Source: Syngnathus acus (lineage: Eukaryota > Chordata > Actinopteri > Syngnathiformes > Syngnathidae). From it: DNA of 64,000 nt. Under the pieces are notes generated by a model, which was not told the origin of the DNA, did no database searches, and was given only the letters and a program-made list of their open reading frames with translations. The stretch covers positions 7,136,501-7,200,500 of the forward strand of contig NC_051104.1 in the NCBI RefSeq assembly GCF_901709675.1, written 5' to 3'. This document shows, one piece after another, positions 36,827 through 48,354 of the stretch; position 1 is the first letter of the stretch; each line of letters opens with the position of its first letter. Made by a program: the position numbers and the translations under genes.

Positions 36827-38660
36827 GTTTTTTGAATGAGTAGCAAGAGACATACAGAGGGGATCAGTGTCAAATGGGTTATCCAGAGTTCATCGTTATA
36901 CGTACAGATGACCTTGCAGCGAATACTGCACAGCTAATACAGCTTATAGTGTTTGCGTGTGATGTCGTGTTTCATAACCCTTGAAACATGATATCATGGC
37001 AAAGATATCAACACCTTAGCAAGCTCTTCTTGACCATTCAAAAAAACTGCACATCTCCAGCAACATGGCAAATGTGGCAATGTAGTGCAAAATAGAATAC
37101 GAGCGAGCGGACACAAAAGGCCTCCTTATGAAGCCCTGGCTGTTGCGCAATATGTTACAGAACAGCATGATCGAGGCTTTTTGTACTGAAGAGAAGTTTT
37201 AGCAGTCGCTTTATTGGCTACAACAGCGTTGTTGGACATTTACTCATTGTGACACGGCAATGTTGCAGAAAAGCGCAGCACGGCATGATCAAACCTCTTG
37301 ACTTCATCCATCGGGAGGATATGCAGCCGCCCAGTGACTCATCGGACAAAACAGTGTCATGACTTCTGAGTGTGTAATCTTGAAATGCCTGCCAGTATAT
37401 GCTCAATATTTATTGTTTTAAAAAAAGTCATTGTGGAACTGTATGGAGTATCTGCAATCTTCTGGAGAGGGAACCACTACTGTGATTAGTAATCAGTCAA
37501 GCACAACCCCTCCCCTCCCACCCAATTGTAACCCTCTAATCTTATTGAAGTACTGATGATGTCATCATCCAGGCATATTTGGAAGATGCTTAATTCATTA
37601 CTGAGACAACACTAACCATGCATTTTGTTCAATAGTTAATCACTAATTTCCAACAATTCAAATAACTCTCTATTGAGTTGTTGACATGGCTGTTATCGTT
37701 TGCTCGTGTCGACACAGAGATTTGTGTGTTTGCACAAATGCAATAATGTCTCTATTATTCTTCCATCTTTAGGAAGATGCTAAGAATAAAAGAAGCTATT
37801 TGTATTGACTGTTTGAGAATTGCTTTGTCACACATGACCAAACATCACTATAAAAAAAAATAATTGAGGGTCATTGCGAGCTGATTAAAAAAACAGTTGA
37901 CATTTTATTAATTAGTGTTCCACTGGGAGAAGGTCATTTGAGAATTTCAGTAAATCCTAGAACCATTCAGGTAAGCTACGCACTGTTGTAGATGCCCAAA
38001 ATCCATTCCGGCTGTTTCAATTTTCAAACATAATTTCCCATAAAAAATAATGTAGGGGTTTAATTGGTTCCACACTTAAACTGTCATTCTCTATTTTAAG
38101 TTCAAGTGATTACATTGTAAACAGAGTTTTATCACTTTTCACCATCGTAGAAGAGTAAAGTAAGACTTGTTTATTATTCTTTCACCGATACCGATCGCTG
38201 ACATCCCTGTTTTAAACATACAAATTGTCAACATATGACCTGCGCTCCTAAATCTCAAAAGCACATGACTGAGATTCTTGTCCCAAAAGAGTTTGTTGTT
38301 AGCCCCCATAATTAAACTACAACTTCCCATTTATGGTTTGTTCGTAAATGGTTCGGAAAGTACAGTTGTGTTTGTCCACAAAAAAGAGCCACGCTAGACA
38401 GCCGTTGAATTTTACAGCCCTCTGTGGCCGTCTGAATCATCTACCAAATGACTTTGGTTTGCTTTGATTCGACATGAGAAAAAAAAAGTTGAATGTGAAA
38501 TTGATGGTGTGGCGAAAGTTGTGTTAATCACTACTTCTCTAGCTCCTACATTGCAGTGTGTGTATAAAAACATGTTTTACTTCTTTTGGCTTTCAATGAA
38601 CCAGGCAATGTTTTACGTCACATTCACGTAAAGTGGCAATATTTTTATGTTGTTTGTGGG
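36827..38660 (+). other. ROPN1L 3' UTR and spacer
   Basis: Mostly unique AT-rich DNA. AATAAA at 37785-37790 is the best candidate end for ropn1l. No other recognisable exon appears until 38677. Confidence 0.45.
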
Positions 38661-38676
38661 CTTTTGCTTTTAAAAG

Positions 38677-38964
38677 AAATCCTGCATGTAAATATGAGCA
38701 TGGTGACTGTCACCCACACAACACTGCCTGATGGTACCATAGCGATGATGGGCCAGCCACATGAGATCAATCCCAGCTCTCAACGGGGGGGCATAGAACA
38801 AGGTAGAATATTAATAGGCTCACACTGGGACTGTTATGCATTTGCTTTTTTTTTTTTTTTTTTCCAATACAGGCGACGCTCACAAGCAACTGACATTCAG
38901 GAACCTGGCAAAATCACATTGGAAGGAAATGCTTAATTATAAGAAGCAAACATTGTCATATTGA
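38677..38964 (+). CDS. Unidentified two-exon candidate coding segment
   Basis: Two putative exons, 38677-38802 and 38873-38964, share a phase-1 junction (CAAG|GTAGAA; CAATACAG|GCGACG). The acceptor has a tract of about 23 T/C residues, and the spliced frame stays open to TGA 38962-38964. The peptide includes MVTVTHTTLPDGTIAMMGQP and, after the junction, DAHKQLTFRNLAKSHWKEML. Composition looks like real protein, but I do not recognise the family. The upstream acceptor (AAAAG at 38672-38676) is weak and no first exon was found. It could be the end of an unknown gene, an alternative 3' end of ropn1l, or a decayed copy. Confidence 0.3.
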
Positions 38965-39496
38965 TGTTTTTAGGAGAAGAATGAAATACCGACCTGGCTG
39001 CACCTGATCAACTAAAAACGCAGCACTGCAAATCTATTATTATTTTTTGGTCGTTTAACAGTCGTACACTAAGGATAACCGTCGTGCATGGATTTTAATA
39101 GGAGGGAGCGAAAGAGATAAAGTGAGGGAGGGGCGGTGCTGTGCGAGGGAGAGGGGGCTGTCCCGGGGCCAACTAATCGGATTAGAAAACTGCATGCTCG
39201 GTTTGTGTCTCTCTCTCTCTCTCCCCGCCCTACATGTCATGTTTGGGTGCACGTTTTTTCAATGATGTTCTCCACCTTCTCACACGCCGATCCCAAATTG
39301 ATGTTGCGTGCACGGAACTCCGAAGACTGACGATGGGCACGCGACAAACTCATCCGAACCACGAGCGACAGCGCGCCACCGAATGAGTGCATGAAGAATC
39401 TTTTGGAGCGCGGACGTTTGATTGGAGTCCAACCCGGAGGAGACGGCCAGTCTATGCCCGCGCCCGGCTCGTCTGGCAGCGGTCGCTCCGGGTCAG

Positions 39497-40181
39497 ATGG
39501 TGCTGATCACGGACGACAGGGATGGAGGAGTCGCACCGTCGCTCCGGGTCAAGCAGCTCCAGCAGCTGAAAAGCACCGTTCAAGTCCACCCGACCATAGG
39601 TGAGGAGGAAGACCAGCTTGGCTCCTGTGAGGATGACGAAGAGAGCGAGGAGGAGGAGGAGGACGAGTTCGAAGAAATTGACTTTGAGGACTTGTGCGAC
39701 ACCAGGAGCATCACGTCCGACGACTCCTTCTACCCTCCCGATGATGCGTTCGTGCACTCTGATCGTTCGCTGTCCCCGCCGAGTCCTGAACCCGTGTCGT
39801 TCTTCCGGGCGTGCTGCACCAACAACCCGGCTATGCTCCGGATCATGATACGACATGGGCTTGCGGAGGACGAGATCAAGCAGACAGACCGGAACAATAG
39901 GGTATGCATGTCACTCATACAAACATCATGAAGTATTTACAGTTGACTTGAGCAAAAGTAAATGCATAGCCAGGGCTTTTATAGACCAATAATGGGGCCA
40001 TGTTTGAATTGGAAAATTGGACAAACACAAACAAATAATAAAATGATCACAAGTGATGATGATGATTAATGCAACAATCACACTAATAATGTAATAAATT
40101 GTGAATGTAAAATGTAAAGTATTTTTTAACTACCATAATTAGAATTATTTCTCATTTTTATTAAAAGAAATCTATAAAAAA

Positions 40182-40213
<32 letters not shown>

Positions 40214-43200
40214 TCTGGTCCATCTGTCTTTACATATAAACATGTACACAATTACAGGGACAATAACAACTGACATGACCTAACAAATAGATGACAGATG
40301 GATATAGAACTACTGCCATTTTTTACTTTTATTTGCATGCTGTATCTTGCTGACACACTCAGATGAGTTCACTAGGGTGCATCAGATTCTGGAGAGAAAT
40401 AATTAAGCCCAGGCTTTGTACAGAGGCTTACCGAACTATTTTAAGGCCTGGCTGGAAGGATACAGACTGACCCCCATGTCATACTTTACTGTACTTGAAC
40501 TTAATCAAAATGACAGCGGAAAAGCCAAAGTTAAAGACAATCACTTCTAATTTTAACCCCAAATGAATAATGTAAAGTGAATCATTTTATCAAATGGTCG
40601 CTATCATGAATTCACGGGAAACTAAAAGTGAAACTAAGTCATCTTACAGTAGTTGTGTTTTGAAAATGCCTGTGAGACTGATATGGTAGGACCAGCGTTC
40701 TACCTTGACTGTTACTTGTTATTTGGTTATTTATTCTATCACTTTTTTCCCCATTTTATTTTTTTTAATTATAGTGTCCCTTTTGGCAAAAACTCCATTA
40801 GCCTCCACTGTTTTACATCATATTTTACTCGCGTATATGGGGACATAGTGTCCTTTTAACCCCTTCTGGGAAAGACTGTGTCGCTGATTCAACATACACA
40901 CACGCACATACTCACACACAGAGAATCCATTAAGTTTAAATGAGGCCACTGTTCTCGTTAGCCCCCTGCTCGCCTCCTGTCGACCGCATTTTCCAAACAG
41001 GGGGGAGCACAGGAGATGCAGCAAGGAAGAATTAATACAGAATGTTGTTAGATTGTATGTGTTGAATCTTATTTGCAGGACAACAGTACAAGCAGTATGA
41101 TTGCAAGTAGCCCAGCTAATGTAACTGATTGGAAAAATCAAAGTCATGCACATGTGATTTAATATAGCACCAGACAGGAGTGTTAACGCGTTCATTATTG
41201 ACTGACACTGGCCTCTGGTCTGGTCGCTGTACTGTTACATTATTCATATACCCAGCGACAAAATGAATCTATTTAAGGGTTTTGTTTAAAAAATAAATAA
41301 AATAACAATAAACATTTTTTCCCAGTTTTTAAAATTTGAAATACAATGTGCATGTTGGTTCCAATTCTAATGCAAAGGGGAAGTCGATGACTGCACTCAG
41401 CACTTTTCCAGATCCATCAGTGTAACAAGTAGTCCAGCTGTCATTTCCAAGACGGCCACGCCCATGAAACGGGAACAAACCTCCTGTAAAAACATGACAG
41501 AAAGTGAGAAGAAAGAAAATAGAGCTTTACTTTAGGTGCATCTGCATATTAATACGAGTGTAAGCTATTTATCATCTGTAATGAAATATTGATAGATTTG
41601 ACGGATGTTCATAATAAAGTAAAATCCGAGGAAAACCACAATTTCCGTCAAATCAAGTAGTGATCACTGCCATATAAAACCCTCAGGTTTTATTGCAGCC
41701 ATAAAACTATCAATCACTTTCTTGCAAAATATCATAAATTGAACACAACGTGCATAAAATAATGAAAGTCTCCAAACTGCTTTAGCCTGCTTTCCTTCTT
41801 ATTTGGCCTACGTGGAAAAAAAAAAAACACATACAATCATCTTCACTGTTTCTGTTCTGTCTCGTTTGGACTGCTTTTAAAATGACTTTGGGTGTGTGGA
41901 GGGGATGATATTTCTGCTTTAGAATCCAGCCAGTACTGTCGATGTGGACAGGAGGTCTATAAATCATATAAAACAATGCTGTGTTTGAGTAAGACACTAG
42001 TTTGCCGAGTAAATAACACATGCGCATTTATGAGACAGGTTTCTACATGCAAACAATTGTGCGTGGACCAGAGCCATGCAGTTAAAGTGAACTTTTTCCA
42101 GACAATCCACCAATTATTCCCAACAAACATTCCCCCTTTGTCTCCTTGAGGCTCCCGGCCGGGCCTGACGACGCTAATGCGATTACATGCACTCAAATGA
42201 CAGCCTGGCTTGTTTTAGTAGTTGTGTTTATTTTACATCATGTCCATTACGCATGGGCTATAAATTCTGTATTAAGTAGCCTGCACTAAGGGAAATACCG
42301 AAAACTCTGTGGTGATTTTATTTCAAGCAACTGCAAATATATTTAAATGTATTTATTTATTGGGAGATCATTTAGGTTTTTGCTCTAAGACAAGGTTAGT
42401 TGCTTTTAATGCTTTCACTGGAGCTGTTTACATCAATGCGCGTCTTGCTTGGCTCGATGCAAATGAGTAAACATGCGGCTAAACTAGAATTGAAGTGTAA
42501 ATATAGTGCTTCTATTTAAATGAGTACCAGTCAGAGGAATGATTTTGCCTCACAGTCGCTCAGTATGTGTTTTTGCGAGAGAAAGAAAACGAGAGAGAGA
42601 AAATATAATTAAACATTGTAAATAAAATGGATGAATTATAGTCATTGTATTGTGGTTAAATTCAAACACTTCAAAACAGCTAATAGTGTGACCTTAAATG
42701 ACTTTCTACTTACGTACTTATCATCGACCTTGTTTGTATTGGCTTATGAAAGCCAGGAAAACGTTTACTTTTACTTTCAGTTGAATTTTCCAGGGTCATC
42801 AGCGTGGTAAACATGAGCTCCCACTCCCACACAGAGCGACATTCACACATAGGCACACAAACTCCTTCTCTGGCACACAACATCAGACGGGCGACTTCTT
42901 TTTCCGCTGAGTTCAACATGTCTCGGTTTGCACTAAAAACATGTCATAAAGGTCCGTGCCTACTCGCGCTGCTATGCTTGACTTTTGCATCTTTCAGCGC
43001 CCAATATGGCTGGGCGAAGTTTGGTGTGTTTCTCTCCCAGAAAAAAAAAAACAACGACAACACAATTCACTGTTTGTCTTCTCAGACAGGGCTGCTGGTT
43101 GCTTGTTACCAAGGTTATGTTGACGTTGTCATAGCGCTGTCTCAGTGCCCGTATTTGGACGCTAACTGGCAAGACAGCGAGGGGAACACGGCCCTCATCA

Positions 43201-44606
43201 CTGCAGCACAGGCAGGTAAGTCACACAAACACAAAACCATTTCTAAAAATATCATGATGGGCTATTGTTCCCTGTGTCTGTCTTTAGGTCACATTACAAT
43301 CACCAACTACCTACTCAACTACTACTCAGACTTGGACATCGAGAGGAGGAACTGTCACGGCTTTACCGCTCTCATGAAAGCTGCCATGCAGGGCCGCGTT
43401 GAATGCGTGCGCTCGCTCATGATGGCAGGTGGGTCGGATTTGTTTGGAATAGCACGGAATTTTCTTTGGAGAGCCCAAGAACTCCAAAAATTCTTGTCAA
43501 TGAGGAAGTTGGTAGTATAGTATGTGACTCATTTCCTGAAAGCGCAATGCTCCTTGCCTTGTTCCTGTCAGGGGCCACCCTAAATGCACGAGACTGCGGC
43601 CGCCAAATGACCGCCAGGGAGTGGGCCGTGTTCACTGGCCGCTACGAAACCGCCTGGGTGATGGGCCGACTGATGGAACGATCCACTCCGGGTCAAATCT
43701 GTGATGCATACAGGTAAGAATCCAAGTTCCCCCTCATGATGTTGGAAGGCAACTACAACATTATAGCCAGGTAACTTTCTCAGTCTAGAATGGCCACCCT
43801 TGGCATCAATGGTGGCCAAAGCCCGGGAGCCCCGAGGCTGTATAAAGCGCTTGACCGACACGGTGCGTGACATCTTCAACATTGCTAACGTCACCAATCC
43901 TGAGGACGCCGGTGTCATCGACCACCTGGTGTCTGTGACCACGGGCATCAGGAGTCCATTTATCGCCGTGACTTGTCATACGGTGAGACGCTGGAAAATC
44001 ACTCACTCCCTCTTTTAGGAAATTTTCATCTAATTTTGTGCCTTCTCGTGCCCACTTGTATTTTAGGTGTGTCCCGACAGTCCCCCAAGTGTAGGCAAAC
44101 GGCGCTACGCAGTTCCCGAGATCCTCCGCCATCAGCGAGCCAAAGAGCTCAGTTCCATCAATCCTCACAGGGTGGACAGCCACCTCAAACTGTTCCAGAA
44201 CTCACGGGTCACAGTGGTACCCAAGCCGTTATGGGACCGTCGGGCCAGCCTTCAGACGCAGAACACGGCGCCACGAGCAAGGAGCTCCAGCCTGGGAATG
44301 TTGCCGTATAACGGAACGGAGCTACGAAGGACCAGCCTGCTTCCTCTGCACGTGTTGCTTAGGAGGAGCAGCGTTAGGCCAGGATTCACCATACCCAAAG
44401 TGAGAGTGTCCAAGGCCCCCGCACCCACTTATGAACCTGAAAAGATTGGCAGGAAGAGCAGCACCAAAGAAGGAAGACACCTGCTGCAGATCCCCAAGTG
44501 GCGATATAAGGAGCTCAAGGAGGAGAGGAGGAAAGCCGAGGAGGCTGAGAGAAGGAGGCTGGAGGCATTAAACAAAAGACAACTCACTGTTGGGGTGAGG
44601 AAGTAG
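39497..44606 (+). CDS. ankrd33b: Ankyrin repeat domain-containing protein 33B
   Basis: Six coding exons join to 518 aa: 39497-39901, 43086-43215, 43288-43428, 43572-43713, 43784-43982 and 44067-44606, all GT-AG. Residues about 45-65 form an acidic Glu/Asp run, followed by [16 protein letters not shown]. Ankyrin repeats span about 98-265, including [20 protein letters not shown] and [14 protein letters not shown] second conserved block begins [20 protein letters not shown], and a basic, coiled C-terminus contains [20 protein letters not shown]. The start is the first in-frame ATG; an upstream TTG extension has no Met. The molecular role of ANKRD33B is poorly known; ANKRD33 relatives are linked to photoreceptors. 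Intron 1 (39902-43085) is by far the largest. An AATAAA at 45145-45150 probably ends the transcript. Confidence 0.93.
39902..43085 (+). other. ANKRD33B intron 1
   Basis: A 3.2-kb intron with a (TA)n tract at 40186-40213 and no other supported exon. The AT-rich stretch 41530-42500 is non-repetitive and contains homeodomain-type cores, so it may hold regulatory DNA; this is only a visual impression. Confidence 0.5.
40186..40213. repeat. (AT)n microsatellite
   Basis: Fourteen AT dinucleotides in tandem within ANKRD33B intron 1. Confidence 0.9.
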
Positions 44607-45144
44607 TTTCTTTTTTTTTTTTTTTGATGCACTCTAAACCAAAAACGGATAATGGCTTGGACGTTATTTGACTCAGGGTGACTTGACTTACCAGCAGTAT
44701 TCCATTAACACGACAATGATTTGATTTGTATCATGAAATGAACTTTAAAAGAGGAATATACGATTGCTGCCAGTTTTAGAGGCGCTCATGTTATTTGCAA
44801 TGATGTCACATAAGGATCACCCAGGGGATAGATATACTTGAAAGTGCTTTGAGCTTTAACTTATTTTTCATATTTATTGCTTTTAAAAACAGCCCTAATG
44901 GCCAAGCCTGTATTTTGTTACTTTTTTTTCACACCAGCATTTTTGTAGTTTTTCCATTGTAGTGGGGCTATAAACACAAACATAAAAAGTCTCTCGAAGC
45001 ACAACTAAAACAGCTTCAGTACCTTTGTAAAAAAAAACGTAATCATATTTGTACTAGACTATTTTCCAGAAATACCCTAAACATAAGTAGCAAATCTGAC
45101 TGCAACATATTCCACAATGACGTGTTGAAAATACTGTATTTTGT

Positions 45145-45150
45145 AATAAA
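45145..45150 (+). terminator. Candidate ANKRD33B poly(A) signal
   Basis: AATAAATAAA lies about 540 bp downstream of the ankrd33b stop codon and is the first canonical hexamer on that strand after it. Confidence 0.5.
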
Positions 45151-45159
45151 TAAATGAAT

Positions 45160-46187
45160 TTTACTATCATTTCAAAGCTGTCAGATTGTGTTGTAGGATT
45201 TACAAATTTGCATATTCAAGCTTTCCATCAGTAGTAGCTGTTATTGGTGACAAAGGGTCCATTCCAGGTGAGTTAAGGAGCTTTTTCTTTCTTTTGCCGA
45301 CATCTTGGAGTATCCACAGTGACCTACAAATCGTAATGGGAGGGTGCTGGATGCTGGAAAAGAAAATGTGTAGATTCATTTAGCTCATCTTCTTTTCATG
45401 CTTAGTGGAGAGCCTTAGGGATTTCATCCTCTAACTCACAACTGGAAACAACTGTGGCAGCAATAAAATAAATGGAAGCAATAATTCCAGTTCTAAAAAT
45501 AGCATGTTTTGGCCTGCGGTCATCGTTGGAATAGTGACAAAGCCTAAGAAAGCACAACAGAGGCAATGCGTTCAAATATTTATAAGCATAAGTGATGATT
45601 TTAATTTACTGCATCAATAATGTATACAGTATAGCACACAGTAACATAAATAACACTGTCTATTTTCATTATTATGTTCACATTTGTTATTTTATGATCA
45701 TTTTAGGATTCATTCATCGAATCTCACAGGACAGAAATGAGCATGTTACGTTTGTGTATGTACGAACAGATTATGCAACAGTGCCAGGAGAGCACATTTA
45801 ATCATTTGATTCAACTCCATTTGATCTACTTAGTGCAACTTCCCAAAAGAGGTTGTTTTGAAGAAGTCCTCACACTTTGCATGAGCAAGATCTTAGCGAC
45901 CAATGTACAGTAATTCGTAGGCCTATGTGACTACACTATTCCAGTATATTAACACTGAATAAATTACATCATATTTAGGTCATGGGTGTTGCTGAACCAG
46001 CTGTTGGCCTCCAGTGGAACCTGAGATTATGACATACTCCTCCTCCTTCTCCTCTCGATATGACCCGGATCTGTCATTTATTCAGAGGGCTACATTTAAA
46101 AAAAAAAAACGATGATACTGATTAAATTGTTCTTTAACTCCTGTTAGTTCTTTTTGATTGACCAGGAGGCGCTGAGAACGTTTGGCC
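45160..46187. other. Spacer between ANKRD33B and the inverted repeat
   Basis: AT-rich DNA with no recognised gene. It contains a poly(A) tract near 46098-46109. No clear target-site duplication flanking the inverted repeat could be picked out by eye. Confidence 0.5.
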
Positions 46188-46239
46188 ACGTTTTCCGTCT
46201 TGAGGTGAGCGTGGGTTGCTCTTCTGTCACTGCCATAGT

Positions 46240-46312
46240 CACGAGTCTTTGGTCGAGTGGTTAACGTCATTGTCTCTGATACGATGGAACTAGTGTTCGA
46301 AACCTCCCCTTG
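46240..46312 (+). mobile_element. tRNA-like Pol III module A, left arm
   Basis: A box TGGTCGAGTGG at 46250-46260 and B box TGTTCGAAACC at 46294-46304 have tRNA-like spacing. The ends do not form an acceptor stem, so this is a SINE-head-like module and not a tRNA gene. Confidence 0.55.
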
Positions 46313-46454
46313 GGCTGTACTTTGTCAATTTTCTCTCACTTCTGCATAAAGATTGTGACTCTTGTTTTTCATTTCTTTTTTTCCTTTCGCTTGTTTAATA
46401 CTGCTTCATGATTCGCTGAGGTCTCAGGAAGTGGGTGGGGCAATGAGAATGAAA

Positions 46455-46545
46455 TCCGATTGGTTGGAAAGGGGGCGTGGTCAGGCCCATTTCAGTTGCG
46501 CTGTGATTGGTCAGACTGAATTTGGGCGAGGTAGGAGGCGGGCAA
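46455..46545 (+). promoter_or_regulatory. CCAAT/GC-box promoter-like segment, left arm
   Basis: ATTGG (inverted CCAAT) occurs at 46459-46463 and 46506-46510, with GC/KLF-type boxes GGGGGCGTGG (46471-46480) and GGAGGCGGG (46534-46542). This is a typical NF-Y/SP promoter grammar. The mirror copy is at about 60385-60475. Activity is untested. Confidence 0.45.
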
Positions 46546-46620
46546 AGTGGCACTTAGGTTTTTGAAGGCAGTTTTCAGTCTCGAGGTGAGCGTGGGTTGC
46601 TCTTCTGTCACTGCCAAAGT

Positions 46621-46693
46621 CACGAGTCTTTGGTCGAGTGGTTAACGTCATTGCCTCTGACACGATGGGAATCGTGTTCGAAACCTCCCCTTG
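46621..46693 (+). mobile_element. tRNA-like Pol III module B, left arm
   Basis: A second copy of the same module: A box 46631-46641 and B box 46675-46685. It differs from module A mainly in the middle loop, where 'gacacgatgggaatc' replaces 'gatacgatggaacta'. Confidence 0.55.
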
Positions 46694-46964
46694 GCGATGG
46701 CGGCTGTGGCACTTTTCACTTTCAGGCCCATCATTTTTCCCTAATGCAGTGGCCTGTCACGTGGTACGCGAGTGTGCAAAGCGCCATTGGACGAGCAGGC
46801 GAGGTAGATTTGAATTGGCGGATGTGACGTCATGGATTGGGGCCGGGGTGTGCTCAAGGGAAGTTGTCATATCAAGTGCGACACGCGGGCGGTTTCTCAG
46901 CTAAGCTACCATGCTAGTAAATGTTTGTCGTTCATTGGCGTTTCTCACGACGGACGCCTTGTTC

Positions 46965-47290
46965 GTTTGTTGCAGGATTCAAGGCGCCACCGACCGTGTG
47001 GCGGTTTCTCGGGTAAGCTAGTATGCTATCAAATGTTTGTCGTTCATTGGCGTTTCTCACGACGGACGCCTTGTTTGTTTGTTTGTTGCAGGATTCAAGG
47101 CGCCACCGGCCGTGTGGCGGTTTCTCGGGTAAGCTAGTATGCTATCAAATGTTTGTCGTTCATTGGCGTTTCTCACGACGGACGCCTTGTTTGTTTGTTT
47201 GTTGCAGGATTCAATGCGCCACCGGCCGTGTGGCGGTTTCTCGGGTAAGCTAGTATGCTATCAAATGTTTGTCGTTCATTGCCGTTTCTC
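46965..47290 (+). repeat. 116-bp tandem repeats with splice-flanked 37-bp core, left arm
   Basis: Close to three copies of a 116-bp unit. In each, a 37-bp core (GATTCAAGGCGCCACC ... TTTCTCGG) is preceded by TTTGTTGCAG and followed by GTAAGCTAG, which are good 3' and 5' splice signals. Copies differ by a few bases and by the number of GTTT units. Confidence 0.85.
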
Positions 47291-47870
47291 ACGCCGGGCG
47301 CCTTGTTTGATGCAAGATTTTCACACTCGTCACGCCCACCGCAACTGTTGTTTTGCCGCTACAGGATTTCAAATCGCTTTGGCGTTTTGTTTCGTCAAAT
47401 TAACAATGTTGCATTACATATAGTGTGCTATTTCCGTGTTGTGCAAACGGATGAATGTGACGAATCTGTTACGTCATGTTCAAATCTATTCCAAGATGGC
47501 GCCCGCCCGCCCACAACAAACATTTGCGAGCGTGATTTTCTCCCGTTTTGGACGACTGCTCGATTCATGCCGCCATTTTTGAGTGAGTTGGATAATGATA
47601 AAATTCAAATATAATTTGGATACTTTTGTCATTATTATAACTCATTACAATATACTGATAATTGTATACATATTTTAAATATAAAACTGTAGTTGATATG
47701 TATAATTGTTGCAAAAATATCATGCCATTGCCACAATGTCTACAATTGTTGCAATAATTTGTGTTTGTGTTTTGTAGCGCTCATAAAGGCCGCCCAGCCA
47801 GCACCCTTCTATACAAAGCAATGGCTCTTGAGCCATCTCAGTGATGTTGAGGATGCTGAGGAAGAGTAGT
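47255..47870 (+). CDS. Putative spliced ORF of unknown function, left arm
   Basis: A frame open from about 47255 runs through 'ERDFLPFWTTARFMPPFL' to a GTGAGT donor at about 47582. It continues in phase after the TTTTGTAG acceptor at 47777 and reads TLIKAAQPAPFYTKQWLL then SHLSDVEDAEEE to TAG 47868-47870. An AATAAA follows near 48183. I do not recognise the protein. It could be a small host-derived gene or transposon-derived exon captured in the arm, or chance; a shorter start is the ATG just before PPFL. Confidence 0.35.
47490..47585 (+). promoter_or_regulatory. YY1-type motifs, left arm
   Basis: CCAAGATGGCGCCC near 47491-47504 and GCCGCCATTTTTG near 47568-47580 match the YY1 core in both orientations. 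Such sites are common at vertebrate CpG promoters near transcription starts. The mirror copy is at about 59345-59440. Confidence 0.4.
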
Positions 47871-48139
47871 CCCAAATCAGGTGAAAGCCCGTTGGTGTAA
47901 AGTTTCAGCTGACTGTAAATGTGATCACTTTAACCAATTGCACCATTTGTACTTTTCAAGGTTTTTTTGTCTGAAACCAGTGAGCAGGTTGACGCCGGTG
48001 AGAAGTCACACCATCAAACTCCCTGACGCAGAGCTGTGCTTTACCATTAGCCAGACCAGGCAACTGCCTGGGGCAAGGCCACTAGGGGGCTCTCTTATTT
48101 ATCCATTTTTACATTTGGCACTTGTCCCTTGTATTCTTG

Positions 48140-48210
48140 CACTCTCGTACGCTGCTGTGACAAGTAAATTTCCCTGTTGTGGAATAAAGTTCTATCAATC
48201 AATTGGTTGT
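48140..48210 (+). mobile_element. LINE-like 3' tail, left arm
   Basis: The run CTGTGACAAGTAAATTTCCC, a short spacer, then AATAAAGTTCTATCAATCAAT resembles the 3' end of common L2/CR1-type vertebrate LINEs and SINEs that share their tails. It directly precedes the simple repeat from which the minisatellite seems to grow. The mirror copy lies at about 58720-58790. Confidence 0.5.
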
Positions 48211-48354
48211 ATTGTAGTGTTTGTATTGTATGGTGTATTGCATTGTATGGTATGGTAGTTGTATGGTATGGTATTGGACTGTATGGTATTGTTTGTATTG
48301 TATGTATCGTATGTACTGTATGTATTGTAGTGTTTGTATTGTATGTATTGTAGT

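Noticed and set aside
39422-39496. N-terminal extension of ANKRD33B from a TTG codon
   Set aside because: There is no in-frame ATG in the extension, and the ATG at 39497 gives the family-like MVLI start.
46240-46693. Functional tRNA-Ser or tRNA-Leu genes
   Set aside because: A and B boxes are good, but the 5' and 3' ends do not pair into an acceptor stem and no convincing anticodon arm is seen.
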